Positions 23,350-34,283 of a stretch of DNA of 64,000 nucleotides are shown here, in pieces. Numbering within the stretch: position 1 is the stretch's first letter; every line of letters starts with the position of its first letter. The notes under the pieces were generated by a model that ran no database searches, had not been told where the DNA came from, and saw nothing but the letters and a program-made list of their open reading frames with translations. The stretch spans positions 11,268,829 through 11,332,828 of the forward strand of contig CM068540.1 of assembly GCA_035048495.1 (NCBI GenBank). Reading direction: 5' to 3'. Position numbers and translations under genes: made by a program. Source of the DNA: Euptelea pleiosperma. Its lineage: Eukaryota > Streptophyta > Magnoliopsida > Ranunculales > Eupteleaceae.

Positions 23350-25159
23350 TAGAGGCGATAGAGGGGTGCGGTGGACTAACTCTCAGATCGAGTCAGTAAA
23401 AGGTTAGGACAGGTCCAACCGGGCTTCTACTTGAAAAAGCAAGCCCAAGATTTGGCAAAAAGTTTCCAAAAGGAGATACTGGAGTGGTGATTCTAAATGA
23501 TGCACACCAAGCACAGATAATCCTATTCTAAACAATCAGGATATATTTTAGGCATTATCTTGTTAGTTTTGGGGCTAGAGTAGATTATGACAGTGGGCGG
23601 ACCACTGGTTTATCTTTTAGCCGCCGGACTAACTGTTTGCACTCAGAGGTTCTCACCAGGCTACACTCTTCAGAGCGAATCCTTTAGTACTAACTCTAGT
23701 CAACAACAAGGCAATCCGAAGCCTAGACAGACGTGCGGCACAATGGCTGTCTTAAGTATGTCCCAGACTAATCGGATTGGTCAAGTGTATAAGAAGAGTG
23801 TTCCCTCGGGTTAAGCTAGGGTTGGTGCGTGTTCCTAGTCCACACGCAACTAACCGTCGAATAGTCCAAGATGCCACGTCGAGCTCAGTGTACTTGAGTA
23901 GCAGGGACTTATGGGTGTGTTAGACAACAGGGACCCGCGCTCGTGGTCTTATTTCGATTGGATGTTAAGCGGGTTCGTTTTGTGTGGATTTTTCCTTGAA
24001 CACCGGGCTAATTGGCTCTACTTCTTGATTCTTTTTAATTAAATGGAGCCTTGGGATCAAATCAGTTGGAATGATGAGGTGGGTGATGAAATCCCACCAG
24101 TTTCAATTTGGAGCTGGGTTTGCTCTCTTAGAGTTGATTGATTAACGGCCACGCCATGCAAGTCGAATAATATGTATGCGAAAGCAAATAGACAAGCGGC
24201 AATGATTCACCCAAATTGCTCTGTATCGCACTCAAGGCGAGGATAGAGACTTACCTCCCGTGGGCCACGCCACGGGGTCGCCTCCGTGGGTTAGGGAGGG
24301 GTATCCTAATGGGCTTGGGCCCGACTCCACCTCTTTGAGCTTTTGCTTCCTACCCACACTGGATCGTGTTCCTACAAAAAAGTTAGATCGCACGGTCTAG
24401 GTATTTGGGATTCTATTTGGAAGATCCTTACCTTTTTAGGGTTCACTGAACAAGCACTGGATTTAGGCAAGTTTTTGAATTAATTTCCAAATTCGAGATG
24501 GGTTAAAATTTAGGAATTCCCAGATTGGAAAATACCTAGATTGGAAAGTTTCCCGAACTGTGGAGATCTTCCAAGAAAGATTTGATTGCGAGATCCCTTA
24601 CAATTTTGGGAAATTTCCCAAAATTGAATTTCTGCTCGATTTTGGGTGTTTCCTTTTGCAGACTTTTCCAAATTCGGAAGATTTCTAAAGATAGAAATTC
24701 TTCTAAAGAGGAAACTTCTAAGTGGGGAAACCCTAATTAAGCAGAGTTTCAAGATTTTGGAATCTTTCCAAAAATCGCAAATCCTTTATTGGTGATTTCT
24801 AAAAATCTGCAGAATATAAAACCCTAATTTTTTTTGAATTTGGATTTTATTATTTTTTTGATATTTTTCACTTAATCTAGGGTTTCTAAAAAACCCTAGA
24901 ACAAGATCTAACAGTTATTTGGAAAGCCGTAAAATTCCTAAATTATTACAACTTTGCACTCGGCCTTCCGAGGCATTAAAAATAGAATTTAAAAGACTAC
25001 TAAAAATCACTAAAAATAAAAAATAAAAAATAAAAAATAAAAAATAAAAAATAGAAAGTTTCCCGAAAAGGTCGGGCTATCCAAATTGAGCAGCTTTCCG
25101 CTTCAGCAACTTTCCAATTCGGTCTTTACGTCCTTTTTCGCACTCCCGTCAACCCGAGC
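23350..25159 (-). other. family A copy 1 leader (PBS to ORF)
   Basis: About 1.8 kb of presumably untranslated leader. A minus ORF of 80 residues (24510-24752) consists of repeated TTCCNAATTNGG-type sequence and shows no domain. Short A-rich AAAAT repeats occur at 25010-25050. Confidence 0.7.
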
Positions 25160-25172
25160 GGCAGCGGCGCCA
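25160..25172 (-). other. primer-binding site, tRNA-Asp-like (family A copy 1)
   Basis: GGCAGCGGCGCCA on plus equals the 3' end of plant tRNA-Asp (GGCAACGGCGCCA) with one difference. It lies 2 nt from the LTR start, as expected for a PBS on the minus strand. Confidence 0.8.
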
Positions 25173-25174
25173 TT

Positions 25175-26917
25175 TGAAACTAGGGTTTTTCCGCGTCGTT
25201 GAATCAGAAACCCTAACTTCAACACATTTTTAATTAATCCGAGACTTTTAATCTGTAGAATGAGCAATTTTGCACAGTGGCTTGTGTCGGATGTCGATCC
25301 GCACTCGGGATTAGTCAGATTAGCGTGAATAAGAACAAAAATTGACGGACCATCACAAGAAATAATAGATAAAAACAAACTTCATCATTCAGTGATCAAA
25401 TGTTTATTACAATGCTTGAATCGAAAATAACATAAATAAGATAAACTAAAAAGTAATTTTAAGGAAGAAAATTCTAGAGAGAGTTAGAGAGAGAAAATGA
25501 AGTGAGGGAGTATTCCTAGAGAGAGAAGATAGAAAGAGAGTCTAAAGAAGGGGAGAGAGAAAGATAACTCATCACTTACCAAGGATGATGATGGAGAGCA
25601 TGGCCTTAGAAGAGGTTGGCTGTGAGGAGTGATCTACATGGTGATGAACTCATGGGTGGCCGAGATGGTAATGGCCAAAGAGAGGTGGCGAATGGGCTAT
25701 GGATGAAGGGCTGACCCGTTTAAGATGTTCGAGCCAACAAGGTGGAGAGGACCGTTTGGGGCGGACTGGGGTTGTAACCTGCAACTCCGGTTATGCAACG
25801 AAAAGGGATTGCAGGCCGTTGCAAGGTGGAAGCTGCAAGCATGGAGATCTCGGTGGAGAGAGGAGATGCACATAGTGGATGGACCCAACTAAGTGAGGAA
25901 CTTGGGTTGACAGTAGCAGCGTTCTTGGTGGCCTGTGCTGTTCCTGTGGTAGTAGCAGCGGCATCAAAGGGGTGGAGATGGTGATAGTTGAGGCGGTGGT
26001 GGAGATGAAGAACCAGGTAAGGCGTCTTCTCCCCTCCTTCTTCTTCTATTTTCCCTTTTTTTTTTCTTCTGGGTTTTTTTTGGGTGAGGAAGAAAGTAGT
26101 TTGGGAGGAAGCTTTGACGGTTGCAACTCCAGCAACCTTTGGAGAAGAAGGAGAGGGCAGTGGTGCAGTTATTGAAGACGGTGGAGATGTAGAGGACTGT
26201 GCAGCAACAACAAAGAGATGAGTGGAAGGCGTGATGGTGCTGGCATGGGAGAACGTTGCAGCTGCAACTTGTGGGAGGTGGTGTTACGGGGCTACCCTAT
26301 CGGAGATGGCGGAGGAGTAGGCGGAGGGCGGCGCTGACGGCCGGAGTTGCAGGCTGCAACTCCGGTAGAAAACGGTAATATGAAGAAAACGAAAATAAAA
26401 TAAAATAAAAAAATGAGAAGAAGAAGAAGAAGAAGAAGAAGAAGAAGAAGAAGAAGAAGAAGAAGAACGAGAAGCACGAGAAGAAGAAGATGAAGGAGGA
26501 GGATGAAGAACGGCCGGAGTTGCTGCCTGCAACTTCGGCGTAAGAATGTGGAGAAGAAGGAGAGGAAGACGGTGGTGGATATGGTGCACGCAGGCGGTGT
26601 GCAGCGGCGTTACAGGCGCTGCTGTTAGAGAAGGACGAACAGAAGAGATGAAGAAGAAGAGAAGAAAAAGAAGAAGAAGGAGGAGAAGATGACCCAGATG
26701 GCCGGAGTTGCTGCCTGCAACTCCGGCGAAGATGGAAGAAGAGAAGAAAAGAAGAAAAAAAGAAGAAAGGGCAGGAAGAAGGGAAGGAGAACCTCCGGGA
26801 TTGATAGGGGGAGAGATTAGAAGAGAAGGGAGGGGGATTAGGGTTCAAACGAACCCTTCTCCTTCCTCTTATAAAGCTCCCTATTTCCTTTAATGGAAAT
26901 AGGGTATTTTTGAAAAT

Positions 26918-26991
<74 letters not shown>

Positions 26992-27955
26992 TTAAGTAAA
27001 AGTCTACTTTTCTTTGGGGAATGTCCCCATTTAGTGGACCCCCCATTTTTTTAAAATTTAATTAAAATTATTTAGAAATTCACGGGGTCCACTAACTGGT
27101 TGGACAGCGGGTCGATGATGATGGGCCCGGATACTGGCCCACATGGATTGATGATGTCCATCGTCTCACAAGATGATGTGACAGACAGTCTGATGGTGAT
27201 CGGATGGATGGTGACTTTATTGGGACCCAGATTGGTAGATCGACGGATCTAGAGAGATCCAACGGTCCGATTGAAGATCCAACGGTCCGATGGAAGATCC
27301 AACGGTCAGAAAGCTAAGGGAGATGAGATAGAGCCGATGGGCAGGAGTTCTGGGGTTAGGTCAGTAGATTCGAGGACCGAGAGATGAAGAGAGAGAAAGA
27401 ATAAGGAGAGATGAGAGAGAAAGTATCAGAAAATGGAGATAAAAGTATTGGCAGAGGGTCTGGAACCCTGGTCTTCGCTGTGACCATCCTCACGCTCTCC
27501 AGTAGAGTAGACTATCATTCCTAGCTGATTCAAGTGGCTTTAAACGCTTTGGTCCGTCTCTTGGTCATTGGCTCTCCTGCTCTCTTCGTTCTTTAGGCCA
27601 GCTTTTTGGTCCTCTTATTCAGCCCATATCTTCTAGTCATAGCATGTGGGCTCTTTAAGCTTTGATAATGGGCTTTCATGATCGATTTGGGCCCGTCAGT
27701 CTCGAGAATCGTCCCATCGGGGTTTCCTGCGACAGAAGAAGCGCGTAATGAGACTTTCTCAGAATGGCTTAATATCTAGACTTCCGAAAATGTGTTTAAT
27801 GCATGCAAATATACCATTTCGTCCAGAAAAGTGTGTTCTACGCAACAAAAGAGACTCTTACGTAGAAAAGTAGATAAATAGAGCCTTTTACGTAGGAGAG
27901 TGCGATAACGCTAAAAGGATAATTGCTTAAAATAAGCACTTTTGAGCGAATATCA
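25175..27955 (-). repeat. family A copy 1, 5' LTR (2781 bp)
   Basis: Direct repeat of 16809-19561 with very few substitutions by eye. It has three rather than two GATCCAACGGTC units (27262-27310). Hairpins are at 26341-26365, 26514-26538 (one mismatch) and 26702-26726. The TATA box complement is near 26871-26880. Repeat-number differences between the two LTRs arose after integration or during reverse transcription. Confidence 0.92.
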
Positions 27956-28278
27956 TTTATCTTCTTGTCTGGGTTTCTAATTTGTTTTCCTTTTAGGTAC
28001 GACCCACAAATAGTTTGATAGTTCTTATTGAGTTTTGGAACACCTCTTATTAATTCTTTCCTACTGATTTTGGCTAGGTCTTTAAAGTTAATGTGTCCCA
28101 GACGTTGGTGCCATAGTTCGGTCTCATTTGATAGTGCCATGTTGCACATAATCGAACCACCAGTCTCAATGACATAGCAATTATCAGTATTCCTTCTTCC
28201 TTGAATAATAACTTTGTTGGAAATTTTTTTTATGATTTCACACTTCTTTTGAAAACTTGCAGATATGATCTTTGTCAC
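27956..28278 (-). pseudogene. copia GAG-pre-integrase / integrase N-terminus, left copy
   Basis: The minus frame reads CNMALSNETELWHQRLGHIN, FKDLAKISRKELIRGVPKLN and ICGSYLKGKQIRNP. This is the H-H-C-C zinc-binding N-terminus of copia integrase (LWHxRLGH ... CxxCxxGK), with the first Cys of the usual CGSC pair kept and the second changed to Tyr. It connects across the family A insertion to 16808. Confidence 0.9.
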
Positions 28279-28289
28279 AAATTTGACTA

Positions 28290-28500
28290 ATAATGCTTAG
28301 AAGTTATGTTTTAGACCATCAACACACAAGACATTTTCAATCTTAGGTATTCCTGGACATTGGATAGTCCCTTTACTAATTATTTTAGCATTACTGCCAT
28401 CTCCAAATATAACCTCACCATCATGGCATTCATAAAAAAAATAGAAATGAAAATTTTCTCCAGTCATATGTTTGGAGCATCCACTATCTAAATACCACTT
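28290..28500 (-). pseudogene. copia aspartic protease, left copy
   Basis: The minus frame reads WYLDSGCSKHMTGENFHF, the copia protease signature with D-S-G, then DGEVIFGDGSNAKIISKGTI and a motif like VLCVDGLKHN. A stop and frameshift follow where LLSISQL is usual. The protease releases gag and pol products in working elements. Confidence 0.9.
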
Positions 28501-28559
28501 AAAAGTTTTATTAGCAATAAGAGCAGTATGGATGACTAAACATTTTTCAATATTTTTCT

Positions 28560-29700
28560 TGTTCTAAATTTTCATAGAAGCATTACTAGACTGATTGAAC
28601 TGAGAGTTATTAGAATTCTCTTTTCTGTTTTTAGCTTTAGCATTTAAGTCTATTATCTTTTTAAACAATTCCTTTTGTTTGTTTAGCTTTCTGATTTTCT
28701 TCAAACTTTTTAGATCATTTTCTTCCTTTTTCTTTTGGAATTCTAATTTCTTTTCAAGAATATGACAATTGTATTTTGTATGTCCAGAATGTCTATAATA
28801 ATGACAAATAATATTTAGTTTAATTTGTTCATCTTGAGTTGAATTTAAAGTAGCTTTTACAAAATAGTATTGGAATTTGAATTTTTAGCTGATTTTCCAA
28901 TGTAACAAGGCCCTCTCCTGTCATGGTTTGCTTTCCCCATGTTTAATAAATTCTTCAATCTAGAATTTCCTTGAGTGATGTTTCTAATTAAAGTTGCATT
29001 TTTCATTTCAAAATCATTTCTTTCAAGACTTAATTTCTCAATTTCTTTTTCAAGTTCATTTTCTCTGTGTAAAATTTGAGTTATTTCATCTTTCTTGTTC
29101 ATTTCAATGTGATATAGATCTCTTAACTCAATTTTTAGTGAAGCATTTTCACAACACAAATTAGTTTTCTCTTTCTTTAGATTATCACATCATTTTGCCA
29201 GAATTAAGCTTTCCGTATACAAATTATCAAAAGCGACCTGAATGTCTTCTTCACTTTCATCATCACTTAAATTTGTTTCATTTTCCATTATAGCATTTTG
29301 AGAATTATGATTTTCATTCAGATTAGCTACAGTCATTAATGCTCTAATATTATCACTTGATGTGTTCGTTTCATTTTCGGAATCATCACTATTTATGTCC
29401 CAAGCAGTAGCTTTCATAGCTTTAGTTTTTCCTTTCTTAATATTATTAGGACAGTCAGTAGAGATATGACCAAACCTCCTGCACTTATAACATTGTATTT
29501 CATCTTTGTTATTTTCTCCATTTTTGTATTTTTCAAAAGGTTTTCTATTCTTTTGTGTAAAATTTTTCTTGTCCTTGTTTCTAAAAAACTTTATGAATTT
29601 TTTAGCAAAGAGGGCAACTTCATCATCAATGCTATTAGACTCATCAGAGTTGTAAGGAATATTTTCATATTTAATTTGGCAAAGACTCCGTTTGACATAA
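28560..29700 (-). pseudogene. copia gag C-terminal half, left copy
   Basis: On the minus strand, NSDESNSIDDEVALFAKKF and KKNFTQKNRKPFEKYKNGEN precede the zinc knuckle CYKCRRFGHISTDCP (about 29450-29495). An acidic stretch (SDDESEEDIQVAFDNLYTES) and a coiled-coil-like region (28857-29159) follow. A second Cys/His knuckle-like CHYYRHSGHTKYNC lies near 28770-28810. The N-terminal half is missing: the frame ends at the junction with the 29706-29990 segment. Confidence 0.85.
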
Positions 29701-29990
29701 AAATATTCGTGTAACCGTTCCTACGAGCACAAGTGGAGCGTGAAGATGTCGTGGTAGGCATACTTCACCAACTACGTGAAGACTAAAAGATAGAGACAGC
29801 AAGAATCAGACGGTTGACGACAGGAGTCATCTGAGTAACTATCGATTTGTCAGTTAACGATCGTGTACGCTCGATTAAGAAGGTAAGTGACTTAGTGGCC
29901 ATAGGAGTTGATTAAAATGAACAAAATATAATGGTCAGACTTAGTCATTAGGCAGACCCGAGTCAAAGTCAATTATATTGACTAGTCACT
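29640..29990 (-). repeat. inverted copy of the 3410-3740 segment
   Basis: Reverse complement of 3410-3740 with scattered substitutions, spanning both the end of the gag fragment and the LTR-like sequence upstream of it. The 62-bp array that flanks it at 3.4 kb is absent here. Confidence 0.7.
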
Positions 29991-30006
29991 TATAATGAAA
30001 TATAAT

Positions 30007-30096
30007 GAAATCTTGTATTATTGGAATTGGGAATAAACTTTTACTGATTATAACTTCAAATTAGTAGTGTTCCCAATTCCAATAATACAAGATTTC
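30007..30096. repeat. perfect 27-bp inverted repeat, 36-nt loop
   Basis: Arms 30007-30033 and 30070-30096 are perfectly complementary (TCTTGTATTATTGGAATTGG in the left arm). The short direct repeat GTCAATTATATT occurs on both sides (about 29969 and 30107). It could be a tiny foldback element or a double-strand-break repair scar. It lies exactly between the two head-to-head copia copies. Confidence 0.9.
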
Positions 30097-30147
30097 AAAA
30101 GAGGGCAAGTCAATTATATTAGCCTATAGGATCTTTAACAAGAGAAC

Positions 30148-31608
30148 TGATATTCGCTCAAAAGTGCTTATTTTAAGCAATTATCCTTTTAGCGTTATCG
30201 CACTCTCCTACGTAAAATGCTCTATTTATCTACTTTTCTACGTAAGAGTCTCTTCTGTTTCATAGAACACACTTTTCTGGACGAAATGGTATATTTGCAT
30301 GCATTAAACACATTTTCGGAAGTCTAGGTATGAAGACGTTATGATCAAGTCTCATTACGTGCTCTTCTCTTGCAGGAAACTCGATCCGGGCTATTCTCGA
30401 GACTTGCGGGCCAATAGCCTATTATCAAAGCTTAAAGAGCCCATAGGCTATGACTAGAAGATATCGGCCAAATAGGGGCTGAATAAGAGGACCAAAAAGT
30501 CAGCCCAAAGAACGAAGAGAGCAGGAGAGCCAATGACCAAGAGACGGACCAAAGCGTTTAAAGCCACATGAGTCAGCAAGGAATGATGGTCTACTCTACT
30601 GGAGAAGCGTGAGGATGGTCACAGTGAAGACCAAGGTTCCAGACCCTCTGCCAATACTTTTATCTCCATTTTCTAATATTTTCTCTCTCCTCCCCCTAAT
30701 TTTCTATCTCATCTCTCATTATTCTCTCTCTTCATCTCTCGGTCATCAGATCTACTGACCTAACCCCAGAACTCCTGCCCATTGGCTTTGTCTCATCTCC
30801 CTTAGCTTTCTGATCGTTGGATCTTCAATCGGACCGTTGGATCTTCCACCGGACCGTTAGATCTCTCTAGATCCGTCGATCTACCAATCTGGGTCTCAAT
30901 CAAGTCACCATCCATCCGATCGTCATCAAATTGTCTGTCACATCATCTTGTGAGACGATGGACATCATCAATTCATGTGGGCCAGTAGCCGGGCCCATCA
31001 TCATTGACCTGTGGCCCGACCATTTAGTGGACCTCGCGATTTTCAAATGCTTTAAATTAATTATTTTTAAATAAAAAAAGGGGGGTCCACTAAATGGGGA
31101 AATTCCCCAAAGAAAAGTAAGGTTTTCCTTAAAAAAAATATATATATATATATATATATTTATTTTATTTTATTTTATTTTTTTATTTTTAAAAACCCCA
31201 TTTTCCATTAAAGGAAAGTAGGAGGTTTAAAGGGGAAGGAGAAGGGTTCGCTTGAACCCTAATCCCCCTCCTTTCTTCTCCTCTCTTTCCCCAAAACCCC
31301 ATTCTCCTTATTCCCCTTCTCCTTTGGCCCATTTTTCTTCTTCTTCTTCACCTTCCTCTTCATCTTCTCCACGCACCCACCGGAGTTGCAGGTCCGGTCA
31401 TACGAACCAGCAACCACCACTCCTCCCTTTTTTCTCTCTTCTTCCTTTTCTTTCTTCTTCTTTCTCTTCCTCCCTTCTCTTCTTCGGCGAGTTGCTCCAC
31501 CACCTACTTCTTCTTCTTCTTATTTTTCTTTTGCTTTTGCTGGAGTTGCAGGTCTGCAACTCTGGCCGGCGAACCGTTCTCCACCACCATCCTCAATACC
31601 TCAGCCGT
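30148..31608 (+). repeat. family A LTR in opposite orientation, first part (TSD AGAAC)
   Basis: Starts TGATATTCGCTC, the U3 end of family A, so this insertion is transcribed on plus. A TATA-like region and pyrimidine-rich leader lie near 31200-31600, with degraded hairpins at 31380 and 31541-31565. It stops at 31608, where another family A LTR begins, and continues at 45975. The duplication AGAAC (30143-30147, 46597-46601) frames the whole stack. Confidence 0.9.
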
Positions 31609-34283
31609 TGAAAGTAGGTTTTTTTCCGCGTCGTTGGTTACGGAAACCCTAATTTCAACATATTTTTAATTAATCCGAGACTTTTAACCTGTAAAATGAG
31701 CAATTTTGCACAGTGGCTTGTGTCGGATGTCAATCCGTACTCGGGATTAGTCGGATTCGTGCAATAAGGAACATAACATAACAGGAATTTGTCGATCCTG
31801 AATTAGAATAAACTTTATTTCATGAATTCAAATGTAACTTACAATTCAAACATGAAACAATTAATCTAGAAAGCAGTAAAACTAAATTAGAGAAAGAGAG
31901 AAGAAGAAGAGAGAGAAAGTAGAGAAATCTAGAGAAAAAAAGAGAGGATTTTAGAGAGAGAAAATAAGGAAAAGAGAGAGAAGATAATTAAAGAGAGAGA
32001 AAGTGAGAGAGAAAGAAATGGAGAAATCTAGAAAGATAAAATGATTTCTAGAGATAGAGTGGGATGTTCAACCTAGAGAGAGGAGAGAGAGAAGAGAGGG
32101 GTTACCATGCAAACTTACCGGAGAGATCCAACCGTGGTGATTATAGTGGATCGCACTTGTCTTGCAACACTTGGAGAAGATGGTAGAACTTGCAGTCAAG
32201 ATTGTGGTTGCAAGATGCACCCAGCTGATGGAGGGGTTCAAAGGACTACCAATAGAGAAACCGTGAGGATCATGGTGGTTGGATTGATGGCCGAGTTGCA
32301 AAGGTGACCGGAGACGAAGAAGAAGGGAAGAAAAGGAGCAAGGATGTGGGAGAGCACGGTGGTGGAGTTGCAAGCTTTCAATTCCAGCAAGCTTCGGTGA
32401 GGGCAGCAAGGAGATGGTGCTCTTGATCTGACGTGGATTAGAGGGGAGAGAAATCAGATTGCTCCGGCGTTAATGGTGGTCGCCGGAGCTATTGGTTGCA
32501 GGTAGGAGTTGCAAGCTCGGTTGCAACAGTGGGTAGCCTGTTTTGAGGTGTGGATGATGAGTTGCAAGGCCCGCAAGGAGAGAAAACCGTGATGTGGGTG
32601 GATGTGCACTAGCATAAGAACGAAGAGGAGGGACCAACAGTTGTTGCTGGTGGTTGTGACCGGAGTTGCAGGCTGCAACTCCGGTGAGGCGTGAAATAAC
32701 GGTCCTGCCCGTGGCAACAGCAAACAAAAGAAGAAAAAGAAGAAGACGAAGAAGAAGAAGATGGAGGAGGATGAAATCGTTGCTGGTTGCAGGTGTTTGG
32801 AAGCCAGCACATGGAAAGGAGCAAGTCGTGCTTCTGTGGTTGCTGGAATAACCAGAAAGAGGAGAGGAGGGCGGTGTGGTAGAACTCAACGGCTTGTCCG
32901 TTTGAAGGGGCTGACTTGGAACGTTGAGGGACTCATGATGTGAGTCTGCAAAGTTGCAGACGCTGTGAAGAAAGAGGGAGAAGGAAGAGCACGGCGTTGC
33001 TGTTTGGTGTGCAGATTCCGGCGAGCTTCTCGCCGGAATCAATGGCAAGGTGAAGATGTTGTACGTGGTGGCGGCCGGAGTTGCAGCTGCACTCTAGTAA
33101 GACTGTAAAAAGAAGGTGAAGACAGAGGGGATGAAGATAGAAGAAAGAAGAAGAAAAGAAAGAGGATGATCCAAACCAGTCGCCGGAAAAGAGGGCAGCT
33201 GGCCGAAAAATAAGAAGAGAAGAAGAAAGGGGAACGAATGGGAAAATAAGGAGAAGGGAGGAGGGGAAAAGGTCGGGAATGGTTATGGGGAAGGAGAGAA
33301 AGAGATGGGAGGGGGATTAGGGTTCGAACGAACCCTTCTCCCTCCTCTTATAAAGCTCCCTATTTCCTTTAATGGAAATAGGGTATTTTTGAAATATATA
33401 TATATATATATTTTTTTTTTTCTTTTCTTTTTTTTTTTTTTTTTAAGTAAAAATCTACTTTTCTATGGGGAATCTCCCCAATTAGTGGACCCCCCATTTT
33501 TTTGAAATTTAATTAAAATTCTTTGGAAATTCACGGGGTCCACTAACTGGTCGGACAGCGGGTCGATGATGATGGGCTCGGCTACTGGCCCACATGGATT
33601 TATGATGTCCATTGTCTCACAAGATGATGTGACAGACGGTCTGATGGCGATCGGATGGATGGTGACTTGATTGGGACCCAGATTGGTAGATTGACGGATC
33701 TAGAGAGATCCAACGGTCCGATTGAAGATCCAACGGTCAAAAAGCTAAGGGAGATGAGATAGAGCCAATGGGCGGGAGTTCTGGGGTTAGGTCAGTAGAT
33801 TCGATGACCGAGAGATGAAGAGAGAGAGAGAATAAGGAGAGATGAGAGAGAAAGTATCAGAAAATAGAGAGAAAAGCACTGGCGGAGGGTCTGGAACCCT
33901 GGTCTTCACTGTGACCATCCTCACGCTTCTCCAGTAGAGTCGACTATCATTCTTTGCTGACTCATGTGGCTTTAAACGCTTTGGTCCATCTCTTGGTCAT
34001 TGGCTCTCCTACTCTCTTCGTTCTTTGGGCCGGCTTTTTGGTCCTCTTCTTCAGCCCATATTTGGCCCATATCTTCTAGTCATGGCATGTGGGCTCTTTA
34101 AGCTTTGATAATGGGCTTTCATGATCGATTTGGGCCCACAAGTCTTGAGAATCGTCCCATCGGGGTTTCCTGCGACAGAAGAAGCGCGTAATAAGACTCT
34201 CTCAGAATGACTACATGTCTAGACTTCCGAAAATTTGTTTAATGCATGCAAATATACCATCTCGTCAGGAAAAGTGTGTTCTA
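31609..34283 (-). repeat. family A LTR (host of copy 2), first part
   Basis: Starts TGAAAGTAGG. Contains the hairpin 32660-32684 (12-bp arms) and a second, different perfect hairpin at 33014-33040 (12-bp arms GATTCCGGCGAG, loop CTT). It is broken at GTGTTCTA by copy 2 and ends at 45974 (remaining part 45860-45974). No TSD is seen (GCCGT against GTCTT). Confidence 0.88.
33014..33040. repeat. perfect 12-bp hairpin, CTT loop
   Basis: GATTCCGGCGAG / CTCGCCGGAATC with a 3-nt loop. Shorter versions (CGGCGAG-CTT-CTCGCCG) lie near 35522-35538 and 44118-44134. Confidence 0.92.

Larger units (their letters stand above)
16809..27955 (-). mobile_element. family A LTR element, copy 1 (11,147 bp, LARD-like), TSD TTTAT
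   Basis: Two long LTRs (16809-19561 and 25175-27955) in direct orientation bound an interior with one degenerate ORF and no pol. The 5-bp duplication TTTAT (16804-16808 and 27956-27960) proves a single integration into copia integrase. The tRNA-Asp-like PBS complement next to the right LTR sets transcription on the minus strand. The element lacks protease, RT, RNase H and integrase, so it must have moved with enzymes from a partner. The coding-region motifs and PBS point to an Athila/Tat-type Ty3/gypsy parent. Confidence 0.93.
10420..29715 (-). mobile_element. Ty1/copia (SIRE/Maximus-type) element, left copy, 5'-truncated, with nested family A element
   Basis: In minus order: gag (about 29700-28560), protease (28500-28290), integrase (28270-27956 and 16808-15950), RT-RNase H (15930-14371), spacer, an extra ORF (13713-12569), PPT and 3' LTR (11971-10420). 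A complete family A element splits the integrase and the duplicated TTTAT marks the site. The 5' LTR, PBS and start of gag are missing beyond about 29715. An ORF between pol and the 3' LTR is known from SIRE-type copia elements. Several stops and frameshifts make it non-functional. Confidence 0.9.
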
